DNA from: Bacillota bacterium
GTDB taxonomy: Bacteria; Bacillota; Bacilli; Tumebacillales; Effusibacillaceae
Assembly (NCBI GenBank): GCA_020059765.1
Contig: JAGVBM010000020.1
Span: 1 to 14,039, forward strand
DNA: 14,039 bases
Direction of reading: 5' to 3'
In this document: positions 1 through 6,530 of the stretch, piece by piece
How positions within the stretch are numbered: position 1 is the first letter of the stretch
How the letters are laid out: each line of letters opens with the position of its first letter
Position numbers and translations under genes: made by a program
The notes under the pieces: generated by a model
What the model saw: only the letters and a program-made list of their open reading frames with translations
Databases searched by the model: none
Told to the model about the DNA's origin: nothing

Positions 1-1179
1 AAAGTGACAGAGCGAAAAGACAAAATTGTGACGCAATTGCATAAAGGGGTTCAGCATTTGTTGAAAAAGAATCAAGTGACGGTAATTGAAGGGTACGGTA
101 GGATTATGGGTCCTTCGATCTTTTCTCCGCGTGCCGGTGCGGTTCGTATCGAGCGGGCGGACGGGGAAACGGAGATCCTGTCCCCGAACAATGTGATCAT
201 TGCGACAGGATCGAGACCGAAAGGCCTTCCTGGGCTGACGTTTGACGGTGAACGCATTCTGAACTCGGATCACGCTCTGAAAATGTCCGCAGTCCCGAAA
301 TCGATGATCATTATCGGGGCTGGGGCGATTGGGGTTGAATGGGCTTCGATGCTGAACGATTTCGGCTGTGACGTGACATTAGTCGAGTACATGCCGCATA
401 TCTTGCCGCTGGAAGATGAAGAAACGGCAAACGAACTGGCGAGAAACTTAAAGAAGCGAAAAATGAAAATCATGACTGGGGCCAAGGTGCTGCCGGAAAC
501 GGCACAACTGGACGGCGACGAAATGACGATCCAAGTGCAGCGCGGTGAACAGACTGAAACTTTGCGGGCGGAGAAAATTCTGGTCGCTGTCGGCCGGGAA
601 GCAGTGATTGAAGATATTGGTCTGGAGGCGACGGAAATCAAAATCGAACGCGGTTTTATCCAGGTCAATGAATATATGCAAACAGCAGAATCCAATATTT
701 TCGCAATCGGCGATGTGATCGGCGGGTTGCAGTTGGCACATGCAGCGGCGCATGAGGGAATTGTAGCCGTTGAAAAAATCGCCGGTCTCGACCCTCATCC
801 ATTGAACTATGACCATGTTCCGCGCTGTACTTATTCGCGTCCGGAAGTTGCCAGCGTGGGACTGACGGAAAAACAAGCGAAAGCAGAAGGCCGTGAAGTG
901 AAAATTGGCAATTTTCCGTTTCGCGCGATTGGGAAAGCACTGGTGCAGGGGGAAGTGGATGGTTTCGTGAAAATCATCTCTGACGGGAAAACCAATGATC
1001 TGTTGGGGGTACACATGGTAGGACCGCATGTGACCGACATGATATCGGAAGCCGGTCTAGCTATGCTGCTTGATGCCGCCGCTTGGGAAGTGGCGATGTC
1101 GATTCATCCCCATCCAACATTATCGGAAGCAATTGGCGAAGCCGCGTTGGCTGTTGACAACCGGGCGATTCATTTTTAA
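1..1179 (+). CDS. lpdV: Dihydrolipoyl dehydrogenase (E3) of the branched-chain 2-oxoacid dehydrogenase complex, N-terminally truncated by the window edge
   Basis: E3 reoxidises the dihydrolipoyl group of E2, passing electrons through FAD and a redox disulfide to NAD+. The frame is open from base 1 to the TAA at 1177-1179 (392 residues). It probably lacks about 80 N-terminal residues, which would hold the FAD-binding GxGxxG and the CxxxxC redox disulfide. The GTG at base 4 is therefore probably an internal codon, not a start. Visible parts are an ATGSRP FAD-domain motif (about residues 68-73), the NAD-binding GAGAIG (106-111), a second FAD motif AIGDV, and the C-terminal dimerisation domain. 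That domain carries the catalytic HPHPTLSE (369-376), where H371 and E376 form the His-Glu pair. It lies 27 bp before bkdAA, in the order lpdV-bkdAA-bkdAB-bkdB known from B. subtilis, so it is most likely the dedicated bkd E3. A general pyruvate dehydrogenase E3 is the alternative. Confidence 0.93.
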   Translation, partial: KVTERKDKIVTQLHKGVQHLLKKNQVTVIEGYGRIMGPSIFSPRAGAVRIERADGETEILSPNNVIIATGSRPKGLPGLTFDGERILNSDHALKMSAVPKSMIIIGAGAIGVEWASMLNDFGCDVTLVEYMPHILPLEDEETANELARNLKKRKMKIMTGAKVLPETAQLDGDEMTIQVQRGEQTETLRAEKILVAVGREAVIEDIGLEATEIKIERGFIQVNEYMQTAESNIFAIGDVIGGLQLAHAAAHEGIVAVEKIAGLDPHPLNYDHVPRCTYSRPEVASVGLTEKQAKAEGREVKIGNFPFRAIGKALVQGEVDGFVKIISDGKTNDLLGVHMVGPHVTDMISEAGLAMLLDAAAWEVAMSIHPHPTLSEAIGEAALAVDNRAIHF

Positions 1180-1206
1180 AAACACGAGTCCCGAAGGAGG
1201 GAGACA

Positions 1207-2193
1207 ATGAGCAAGCATGAACAATTAGGGCTGAACAAAGACCAGCTGCTGGAGATGTATGACTACATGCTGCTGGCAAGACGTCTCGATGAGCGCCAGT
1301 GGTTGTTAAACCGGGCGGGAAAGGTTCCGTTTGTGATTTCCTGTCAAGGACAGGAAGCGGCGCAGGTTGGCGCCGCTTACGCCCTAAACCGGGAACAGGA
1401 TTATGCATGCCCTTATTACCGCGATCTGGGTGTTGTGCTTGTGTTCGGACAAACGCCCCGCGACACGATGATGGCCGCTTTTGCAAAAGCGGACGATCCA
1501 AACTCGGGCGGTCGGCAAATGCCGGGCCATTTCGGCGGGAAAAAATATCGGATTGTGACGGGTTCTTCCCCTGTGGCAACACAAGTGCCCCACGCGGTGG
1601 GCATTGCGCTCGCTGCCAAGATGCGCAGGGAAGAGACTGTGGCATTTACTTCCCTGGGAGAAGGTTCCACCAACCAAGGGGATTTTCATGAAGCGTGCAA
1701 TTTCGCGGGCGTTCATAAGCTGCCGGTGATCTTCTATGTGGAAAACAACAAGTATGCGATTTCGGTGCCGCTGAACAAGCAGATTGCGGTTGAAAACGTG
1801 GCGGATCGAGCGATTGGGTACGGCTTCCCGGGTGTAATTGTCGATGGCAATGATGTCTTGGAAGTATACCGTGTTTTTAAGGAAGCGCGGGAGCGGGCGG
1901 CAAAAGGAGATGGCCCGACATTGATTGAAGCGAAGACCTACCGCTTGGTTCCCCATTCGTCAGACGACGATGACCGCAGCTATCGGACCAGAGAAGAAGT
2001 GGAAGAAGCGAAAAAGAACGATCCCATCTTGAAGTACAGGGAGTATTTGCTGCAAGAGGGGATTTTGACGGAAGAACTGGTGCAAGCTTACGAAGAGCGC
2101 GTGATGAAAGAGGTTAACGAAGCAACGGAAGCGGCGGAGAACGCGCCTTACCCCGATCCGGAAACCGTTACCCGACATGTGTACGCGGAATGA
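1207..2193 (+). CDS. bkdAA: Branched-chain 2-oxoacid dehydrogenase E1 component, alpha subunit
   Basis: With E1 beta it forms the thiamine-diphosphate enzyme that decarboxylates the 2-oxoacids of Val, Leu and Ile and passes the acyl group to lipoyl-E2. The 328-residue protein has the family's usual length. ThDP/Mg motif: GEGSTNQGDF starts at residue 151 and ends in ENN (179-181). GEG replaces the textbook GDG, as I recall for the Bacillus BkdAA family, so this is not a defect. The conserved loop near residue 244 reads YRLVPHSSDDDDRSYR and includes H250. This Asp-rich loop separates the branched-chain from the pyruvate E1 alpha branch. The ATG start sits 6 nt after GAAGGAGGGA (1192-1201), a near-perfect ribosome binding site. 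It follows lpdV by 27 bp and precedes bkdAB by 15 bp, as expected for co-expressed subunits. The call rests on close resemblance to B. subtilis BfmBAA recalled from memory. Confidence 0.96.
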   Translation: MSKHEQLGLNKDQLLEMYDYMLLARRLDERQWLLNRAGKVPFVISCQGQEAAQVGAAYALNREQDYACPYYRDLGVVLVFGQTPRDTMMAAFAKADDPNSGGRQMPGHFGGKKYRIVTGSSPVATQVPHAVGIALAAKMRREETVAFTSLGEGSTNQGDFHEACNFAGVHKLPVIFYVENNKYAISVPLNKQIAVENVADRAIGYGFPGVIVDGNDVLEVYRVFKEARERAAKGDGPTLIEAKTYRLVPHSSDDDDRSYRTREEVEEAKKNDPILKYREYLLQEGILTEELVQAYEERVMKEVNEATEAAENAPYPDPETVTRHVYAE

Positions 2194-2208
2194 GAGGTGG
2201 ACGGGAAA

Positions 2209-3192
2209 ATGGCGATTAAAACGTATATTGAAGCGATAACCGATGCGCTGGCTGAGGAAATGACACAAGACGAAAGCGTATTTGTGCTGGGTGAGGATGT
2301 GGGAGTCCGCGGCGGTGTGTTTCGCGCGACGGCCGGACTGATTGAAAAATTTGGCGAGGAGCGGGTCATGGATACCCCGCTGGCCGAATCGGCGATTGCC
2401 GGCGTGGCAATTGGAGCGGCGATGGTCGGGATGCGGCCGGTGGCGGAAATCCAGTTTGCCGATTTTATTATGCCCGCTTTTAATCAAATTGTTTCGGAGG
2501 CGGCCCGCATCCGTTACCGTTCAAACGGGGATTGGATCTGTCCGCTGACGATACGCGCTCCATACGGTGGCGGCGTGCATGGGGCTTTGTATCATTCGCA
2601 AAGCGTGGAAGCCCTTTTCCACCACGTACCCGGTCTGAAAATCATCGCACCGTCCACCCCATACGAAGCCAAAGGCCTGCTGAAAGCGGCCATTCGCGAC
2701 GAAGATCCGGTTCTCTTCTTTGAGCACAAGCGTTTGTACCGCTCGATCAAAGGGGACGTGCCGGACGGGGATTATGTATTGCCGATCGGCAAAGCAAACG
2801 TGAAAAGGGAAGGGACAGACATTACGGTTATCACATACGGATTGATGGTGCATTACTGCCTGGAAGCGGCGGAAACGCTCGCCAAAGAGGGAATTTCCGT
2901 ACATGTGCTTGATCTTGTGACGATTAAGCCGCTCGATGAGGAAGCGATTGTCGGCGCGGCCAAACGGACCGGGAAAGTGTTGATCGTGCATGAAGACAAT
3001 AAAGTCGGCGGCATCGGGGCAGAAGTTTCTGCAATCATCTCGGAAGAGGCTTTGTTTGATCTGGATGCACCGATCATGCGGCTGTGCGGTCCGGAGATCC
3101 CGGCTATGCCTTACAGTCCTCCGCTGGAGAAGGCCTATTTGCTGAACCCTGTCAAAATTACGGAAGCAATGCGGAAATTAGCCGAGTATTAA
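2209..3192 (+). CDS. bkdAB: Branched-chain 2-oxoacid dehydrogenase E1 component, beta subunit
   Basis: Partner of E1 alpha in the alpha2-beta2 heterotetramer. The beta subunit supplies the glutamate that activates ThDP and part of the substrate pocket. I place the start at ATG 2209 (327 residues, MAIKTYIEAI...), which matches the family N-terminus and has GAGGTGG (2194-2200) 8 nt upstream. An in-frame GTG at 2197 lies inside that ribosome binding site and is unlikely. Signature segments: VFVLGEDVG (24-32), DTPLAESAIAG with the catalytic Glu at 60, the RAPYGGGVHG loop (116-125) with YHSQS (128-132), and the C-terminal transketolase-type domain from about 205. It closely resembles B. subtilis BfmBAB in my memory. 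Pyruvate dehydrogenase E1 beta is the alternative, but the alpha partner and gene order favour the branched-chain enzyme. Confidence 0.96.
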   Translation: MAIKTYIEAITDALAEEMTQDESVFVLGEDVGVRGGVFRATAGLIEKFGEERVMDTPLAESAIAGVAIGAAMVGMRPVAEIQFADFIMPAFNQIVSEAARIRYRSNGDWICPLTIRAPYGGGVHGALYHSQSVEALFHHVPGLKIIAPSTPYEAKGLLKAAIRDEDPVLFFEHKRLYRSIKGDVPDGDYVLPIGKANVKREGTDITVITYGLMVHYCLEAAETLAKEGISVHVLDLVTIKPLDEEAIVGAAKRTGKVLIVHEDNKVGGIGAEVSAIISEEALFDLDAPIMRLCGPEIPAMPYSPPLEKAYLLNPVKITEAMRKLAEY

Positions 3193-3232
3193 AGATTATG
3201 ATCACAAATATTTTATGACAGGAGGGTGCCGG

Positions 3233-4624
3233 ATGGCGGATGTGAAAATGCCGCAGTTGGGCGAATCGGTGACGGAAGGCACGATTGCAAAATGGCTGAA
3301 ACAGCCCGGCGATCAAGTGCAAAAATACGAACCGCTGTGTGAAGTGATAACCGATAAAGTGAATGCGGAAGTTCCCTCCGATTTTGCGGGGGTACTGATG
3401 GAAATCTTGGTGAAAGAAGGGGAAACGGTTCCTGTCGGTACGTTGATTGGGCGAATCGGCGAAGCAGGAACCGGAGCGGAAACGGGAGCGGCCGAAGAAA
3501 CGAAAGCCGAAGAAACGAAAGCCGGTGAAACGAAAGAGGAAGCCGGTGCCGTGCAAACGAAAACTGTGACGCCAACGTCGGCGGTTTCCGAGACTCCGAT
3601 TGTCAAAGGCGACGGACAGGCCCGTTTTTCACCGGCTGTTATGCGGCTGCTGCAAGAGCATAAGCTGAATCCGGCGCTGATTCAGGGAACGGGTGTCGGC
3701 GGACGCATCACGCGCAAAGATGTGATGAACATCATCGAGCAAGGAGGAACCGCTCGGCTGACAAAGACGGAAGAAGATTCGTCAACGGTGGCGGCGCCGA
3801 CTAAACCTGCGATCGGACCGGTCGACACGGGAGCGGCACAACCTGTTCCGGCAGCAACCGCCGCACAATCTGCCGCAGATACGCCTTACAAACTGCCGGC
3901 AAACGCACAGACATTGGACAACGGCGATATTGCCATCGATGTGACACCTATTCGGCAAACGATTGCGAAACGAATGGTGGAGAGCAAACATACGGCTCCC
4001 CATGCGTGGACGATGGTGGAAGCGGACGTGACGAGACTTGTCAAGTTTCGGGAGTCGATGAAAGACGCGTTCAAACATAAGGAAGGGATCTCTCTAACTT
4101 ATTTGCCGATTTTCATTAAAGCGGTTGTCGAGTCGTTGAAAGAATTCCCGCTCCTAAACTCGACATGGGCGGGCGATAAGATTATTATTAAGAAACGGAT
4201 CAATATTTCGATTGCGGTGGCTACCGACGACGCTCTGTTCGTACCGGTCATCAAAGACGCAGATCGGATGTCGATCTTGGGACTTGCTCATGCAATCAAC
4301 GATTTAGCGAAGAAGGCTCGAACAGGCAAGTTGACGCCCGATGACATTACCGGCGGAACGTTCACCGTCAACAATACGGGCGCGTTTGGTTCGGTCTTGT
4401 CGCAGCCGATTATCAATTCGCCGCAGGCGGCCATCTTGTCCATGGAATCAATCGTGAAACGGCCGATTGTGCTGGAAGACGACGCGATTGCCATCCGTTC
4501 GATGATGAATCTTTGTTTGTCCCTGGATCATCGTGTGCTTGACGGTCTTGTGGCAGGCAAGTTTTTGGCGTCGGTCAAACAACGCCTTGAATCCTTCGAT
4601 GGCAGCAAGGTGAACTTGTATTGA
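3233..4624 (+). CDS. bkdB: Branched-chain 2-oxoacid dehydrogenase E2 component (lipoamide acyltransferase)
   Basis: Core of the complex: it carries the acyl group on a swinging lipoyl arm and transfers it to CoA. Start is ATG 3233, 6 nt after AGGAGGG (3220-3226). The earlier in-frame ATG at 3215 lies upstream of that site and would add six unrelated residues. The protein is 463 residues. Domain order: lipoyl domain (about 1-76, lipoylated lysine K42 in ITDKVNAEV), flexible linker with an AEETK-type repeat (about 87-101), E1/E3-binding domain (about 130-170, RFSPAV...GGRITRKDV), an Ala/Pro/Thr-rich linker, and the catalytic acyltransferase domain (about 237-463) with the active-site HRVLDG at 433-438. 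There is one lipoyl domain, as in Bacillus BkdB. LipA, encoded 40 bp downstream, makes the cofactor for K42. Confidence 0.96.
   Translation: MADVKMPQLGESVTEGTIAKWLKQPGDQVQKYEPLCEVITDKVNAEVPSDFAGVLMEILVKEGETVPVGTLIGRIGEAGTGAETGAAEETKAEETKAGETKEEAGAVQTKTVTPTSAVSETPIVKGDGQARFSPAVMRLLQEHKLNPALIQGTGVGGRITRKDVMNIIEQGGTARLTKTEEDSSTVAAPTKPAIGPVDTGAAQPVPAATAAQSAADTPYKLPANAQTLDNGDIAIDVTPIRQTIAKRMVESKHTAPHAWTMVEADVTRLVKFRESMKDAFKHKEGISLTYLPIFIKAVVESLKEFPLLNSTWAGDKIIIKKRINISIAVATDDALFVPVIKDADRMSILGLAHAINDLAKKARTGKLTPDDITGGTFTVNNTGAFGSVLSQPIINSPQAAILSMESIVKRPIVLEDDAIAIRSMMNLCLSLDHRVLDGLVAGKFLASVKQRLESFDGSKVNLY
3491..3535 (+). repeat. Three 15-bp tandem repeats inside the bkdB linker
   Basis: The unit GCCGAAGAAACGAAA occurs twice in a row (3491-3505 and 3506-3520), followed by a third copy with two changes (3521-3535). 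It encodes AEETK, AEETK, AGETK in the linker between the lipoyl domain and the E1/E3-binding domain. The repeat stays in frame, and such linkers are flexible and tolerate length change. It is probably a slippage-type expansion with little functional constraint. Confidence 0.85.
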
Positions 4625-4664
4625 CTCTGCGGACAGCCGCTTCGCGCACGTGGAGGTGTCAGTT

Positions 4665-5576
4665 GTGGAAGAACTCAACATCGTACAAGACCCGCAAGAG
4701 AAGAAACAGGAGCCGTTACGGCGGCCGGATTGGTTGAAGATTCGTCTGAACACCAATCAAAATTTCACCGAACTGAAAGAACTGATGCGCGGCAATCACC
4801 TGCATACCGTTTGTGAGGAAGCGAGATGTCCCAACATATTCGAATGCTGGGCGAATCGTACGGCGACGTTTATGATTCTTGGATCGGTCTGCACCCGTGC
4901 CTGTCGGTTCTGTGCGGTTACATCCGGGCTTCCTACCGAATTGGATTGGGAAGAGCCGAAGCGTGTCGCCGAATCGGTGGAATCGATGGGGCTGCAGCAT
5001 GTGGTCGTTACTTCTGTGGCACGCGATGATCTGCGTGACGGAGGAGCGGCGATATTTGCCGAGACGATTCGTGCCATTCGCGAGAAGAGTCTGCGCTGTT
5101 CCGTCGAAGTTCTGATTCCGGATTTCCAAGGGGATTGGGGGGCGCTGAAGATTGTGATGGATGCCCGACCCGACATTTTGAACCATAACATTGAAACGGT
5201 TCGCCGTCTTTCCGACAAAGTGCGTTCCAAGGCCAAATATGATCGGACGCTGGAACTGCTGCGGCAAGCGAAGAATATGCAGCCGGAGATTCCGACCAAG
5301 TCGAGCATTATGGTGGGAGTCGGCGAAACATTTGGAGAAGTGCTGCAAACCATGGATGATTTGCGTGCGGCTGATGTGGACATATTGACGATCGGCCAGT
5401 ATTTGCAGCCGACGAAGCAACATCTGAACGTACAACGTTTCTGGACACCGGAAGAATTTGCTGCCCTCAAAGAAGAGGGAATGAAACGCGGATTTAAACA
5501 TGTGGAGTCCGGTCCGCTCGTGCGGAGCTCTTACCACGCTCACGAACAAGTTCAACAGGCGGAATCACATGTCTAG
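4665..5576 (+). CDS. lipA: Lipoyl synthase, radical SAM enzyme
   Basis: Inserts two sulfur atoms into octanoyl groups bound to lipoyl domains, using a radical-SAM [4Fe-4S] cluster plus a second, sacrificial [4Fe-4S] cluster. I choose GTG 4665 (303 residues), 6 nt after GGAGGTG (4652-4658). An in-frame GTG at 4650 lies before that site. The auxiliary-cluster cysteines are C50, C55 and C61 (CEEARCPNIFEC). The radical-SAM CxxxCxxC is C76, C80, C83 (CTRACRFC). The RSSY motif (287-290) near the C-terminus supplies the serine ligand of the auxiliary cluster. All signature residues are present, so the enzyme should be active. It follows bkdB by 40 bp with no terminator between them, so it is probably co-transcribed with the complex it modifies. 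In B. subtilis, as I recall, lipA is not linked to bkd. Confidence 0.97.
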   Translation: MEELNIVQDPQEKKQEPLRRPDWLKIRLNTNQNFTELKELMRGNHLHTVCEEARCPNIFECWANRTATFMILGSVCTRACRFCAVTSGLPTELDWEEPKRVAESVESMGLQHVVVTSVARDDLRDGGAAIFAETIRAIREKSLRCSVEVLIPDFQGDWGALKIVMDARPDILNHNIETVRRLSDKVRSKAKYDRTLELLRQAKNMQPEIPTKSSIMVGVGETFGEVLQTMDDLRAADVDILTIGQYLQPTKQHLNVQRFWTPEEFAALKEEGMKRGFKHVESGPLVRSSYHAHEQVQQAESHV

Positions 5577-5581
5577 ATCTC

Positions 5582-5613
5582 AGGCCCCTTTGCTGCAGCG
5601 GGGGGCTTTTTTT
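5582..5613 (+). terminator. Intrinsic terminator after lipA
   Basis: GCCCC (5584-5588) can pair with GGGGC (5602-5606), with possible extra T-G wobbles inside, and seven T residues follow (5607-5613). It begins six bases after the lipA stop and lies before the lipB start. The stem is short but GC-only. It probably ends the bkd-lipA transcript, perhaps with partial read-through into lipB. Confidence 0.75.
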
Positions 5614-5614
5614 G

Positions 5615-5647
5615 GTCGATAGGACTCTAGAATTTTCTCCTATCGAC
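5615..5647. repeat. Perfect 10-bp inverted repeat in the lipB upstream region
   Basis: GTCGATAGGA (5615-5624) and TCCTATCGAC (5638-5647) are exact inverted copies separated by 13 bp. The spacer holds a TAGAAT hexamer (5628-5633) resembling a -10 box, but no convincing -35 is visible. The repeat lies just after the T-run of the lipA terminator and 27 bp before the lipB ATG. In DNA it could be an operator for a dimeric regulator. In RNA it would be a stable stem in the lipB leader. The sequence does not decide which. Confidence 0.7.
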
Positions 5648-5674
5648 ATGATCTTGATGCCAAAGGAGGCTGCC

Positions 5675-6370
5675 ATGAGCCTGACAGAACAATACTCCCT
5701 GCAGATTATCGATCTGGGCATGATGGAATACGGATCCGCTTTTGCGCTGCAAAAAAATGCGGTTCAGGAAGTGCTGGCGGATCAATCTGCCGTCCGTGTG
5801 TACCTGGTGGAACATCCGCCGGTTTATACGATCGGCCGAGCGGGCGGCCCGCACAATGTGTTAATCGATGAGCGGCAACTGCAAGAGTTCGGAATTTCCC
5901 TGTTTGAAGTGGATCGAGGAGGAGATGTGACGTATCACGGGCCGGGTCAATTGGTCGGTTATCCGATTATTCACTTATCCAGATGGGGAAATGACGTGCG
6001 GAAATATATCCGCATGATCGAAGAATCGATGATCCGCTTGCTTCATCAATACGGTCTTGAATCAGGGAGAATCGATGGCTTGTCCGGTGTTTGGGTCGGG
6101 GATGAAAAAATTTGCGCGATCGGCGTCAAGGCAACACGGGACAGAGAGGGGAAAAGTTTCGTCACGTCTCACGGGTTCGCCTTGAATGTGCAGCCCGATT
6201 TGCATCATTTTACCCATATCGTTCCCTGCGGGATTGTGGACAAAGGTGTCACGTCCATGGAGAAATTGCTGGGCAGGAAAATTCCGATGGATGAAGTGAA
6301 ACGCCGTTGGGTGCGGGCGTTTGAAGAGGTGTTCGAACTGCAAGGGCTGTGGAGGGATAGGAACATTTGA
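5675..6370 (+). CDS. lipB: Lipoyl(octanoyl) transferase LipB
   Basis: Transfers the octanoyl group from acyl-carrier protein to the lysine of lipoyl domains, giving the substrate of LipA. Start is ATG 5675, 5 nt after AAAGGAGG (5662-5669). The in-frame ATG at 5648 has no such site. The protein is 231 residues, typical for the family. Key features are the RGGDVTYHGPGQ motif (81-92) with H88, VGDEKICAIGVK (141-152) with the acyl-transfer lysine K145, SHGFALN (165-171), and IVPCGI with catalytic C185. Cys and Lys are both present, so it is LipB and not the LipM/LipL type of octanoyltransferase that B. subtilis uses. It is separated from lipA by a terminator and an inverted repeat. Read-through could still couple it to bkd-lipA. 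Confidence 0.96.
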   Translation: MSLTEQYSLQIIDLGMMEYGSAFALQKNAVQEVLADQSAVRVYLVEHPPVYTIGRAGGPHNVLIDERQLQEFGISLFEVDRGGDVTYHGPGQLVGYPIIHLSRWGNDVRKYIRMIEESMIRLLHQYGLESGRIDGLSGVWVGDEKICAIGVKATRDREGKSFVTSHGFALNVQPDLHHFTHIVPCGIVDKGVTSMEKLLGRKIPMDEVKRRWVRAFEEVFELQGLWRDRNI

Positions 6371-6460
6371 AGCGAAAAAATCCGAAGCTGGTTGTAAAAC
6401 ATGGGATATCCGTGAGGCGGTGATCATATGGGAGATTCTGCCTTTTTCCGCGAGGTATCA

Positions 6461-6489
6461 TGTGTTGTTCCCGCTTTCTATGCTATAAT
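6461..6489 (+). promoter_or_regulatory. Extended -10 promoter for the methylmalonyl-CoA mutase operon
   Basis: TGCTATAAT (6481-6489) is a perfect extended -10 (TGn plus TATAAT). The hexamer 17 bp upstream, TGTGTT (6461-6466), is a poor -35, which extended -10 promoters tolerate. Transcription would start near 6496, giving a leader of about 35 nt before the GTG at 6531. No long leader fold such as a cobalamin riboswitch would fit between this -10 and the start codon. Confidence 0.65.
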
Positions 6490-6530
6490 AAATGCAAAAA
6501 AATGACACAAATACGGCAGGAGGGGGACTT

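Noticed and set aside
4..6. GTG at base 4 as the start of lpdV
   Set aside because: The frame is open to base 1, no ribosome binding site is visible, and the family needs about 80 more N-terminal residues, so the gene is cut by the window edge.
6428..6505. Possible 25-codon ORF (ATG 6428 to TGA 6503-6505) ahead of the mutase gene
   Set aside because: It runs across the extended -10 promoter, has only a weak ribosome binding site and ends with the mutase leader; no evidence of translation.
6371..6530. Cobalamin riboswitch ahead of the B12-dependent mutase operon
   Set aside because: The promoter lies about 35 bases before the start codon, leaving no room for a B12 aptamer, and no conserved B12-box-like segment was seen.
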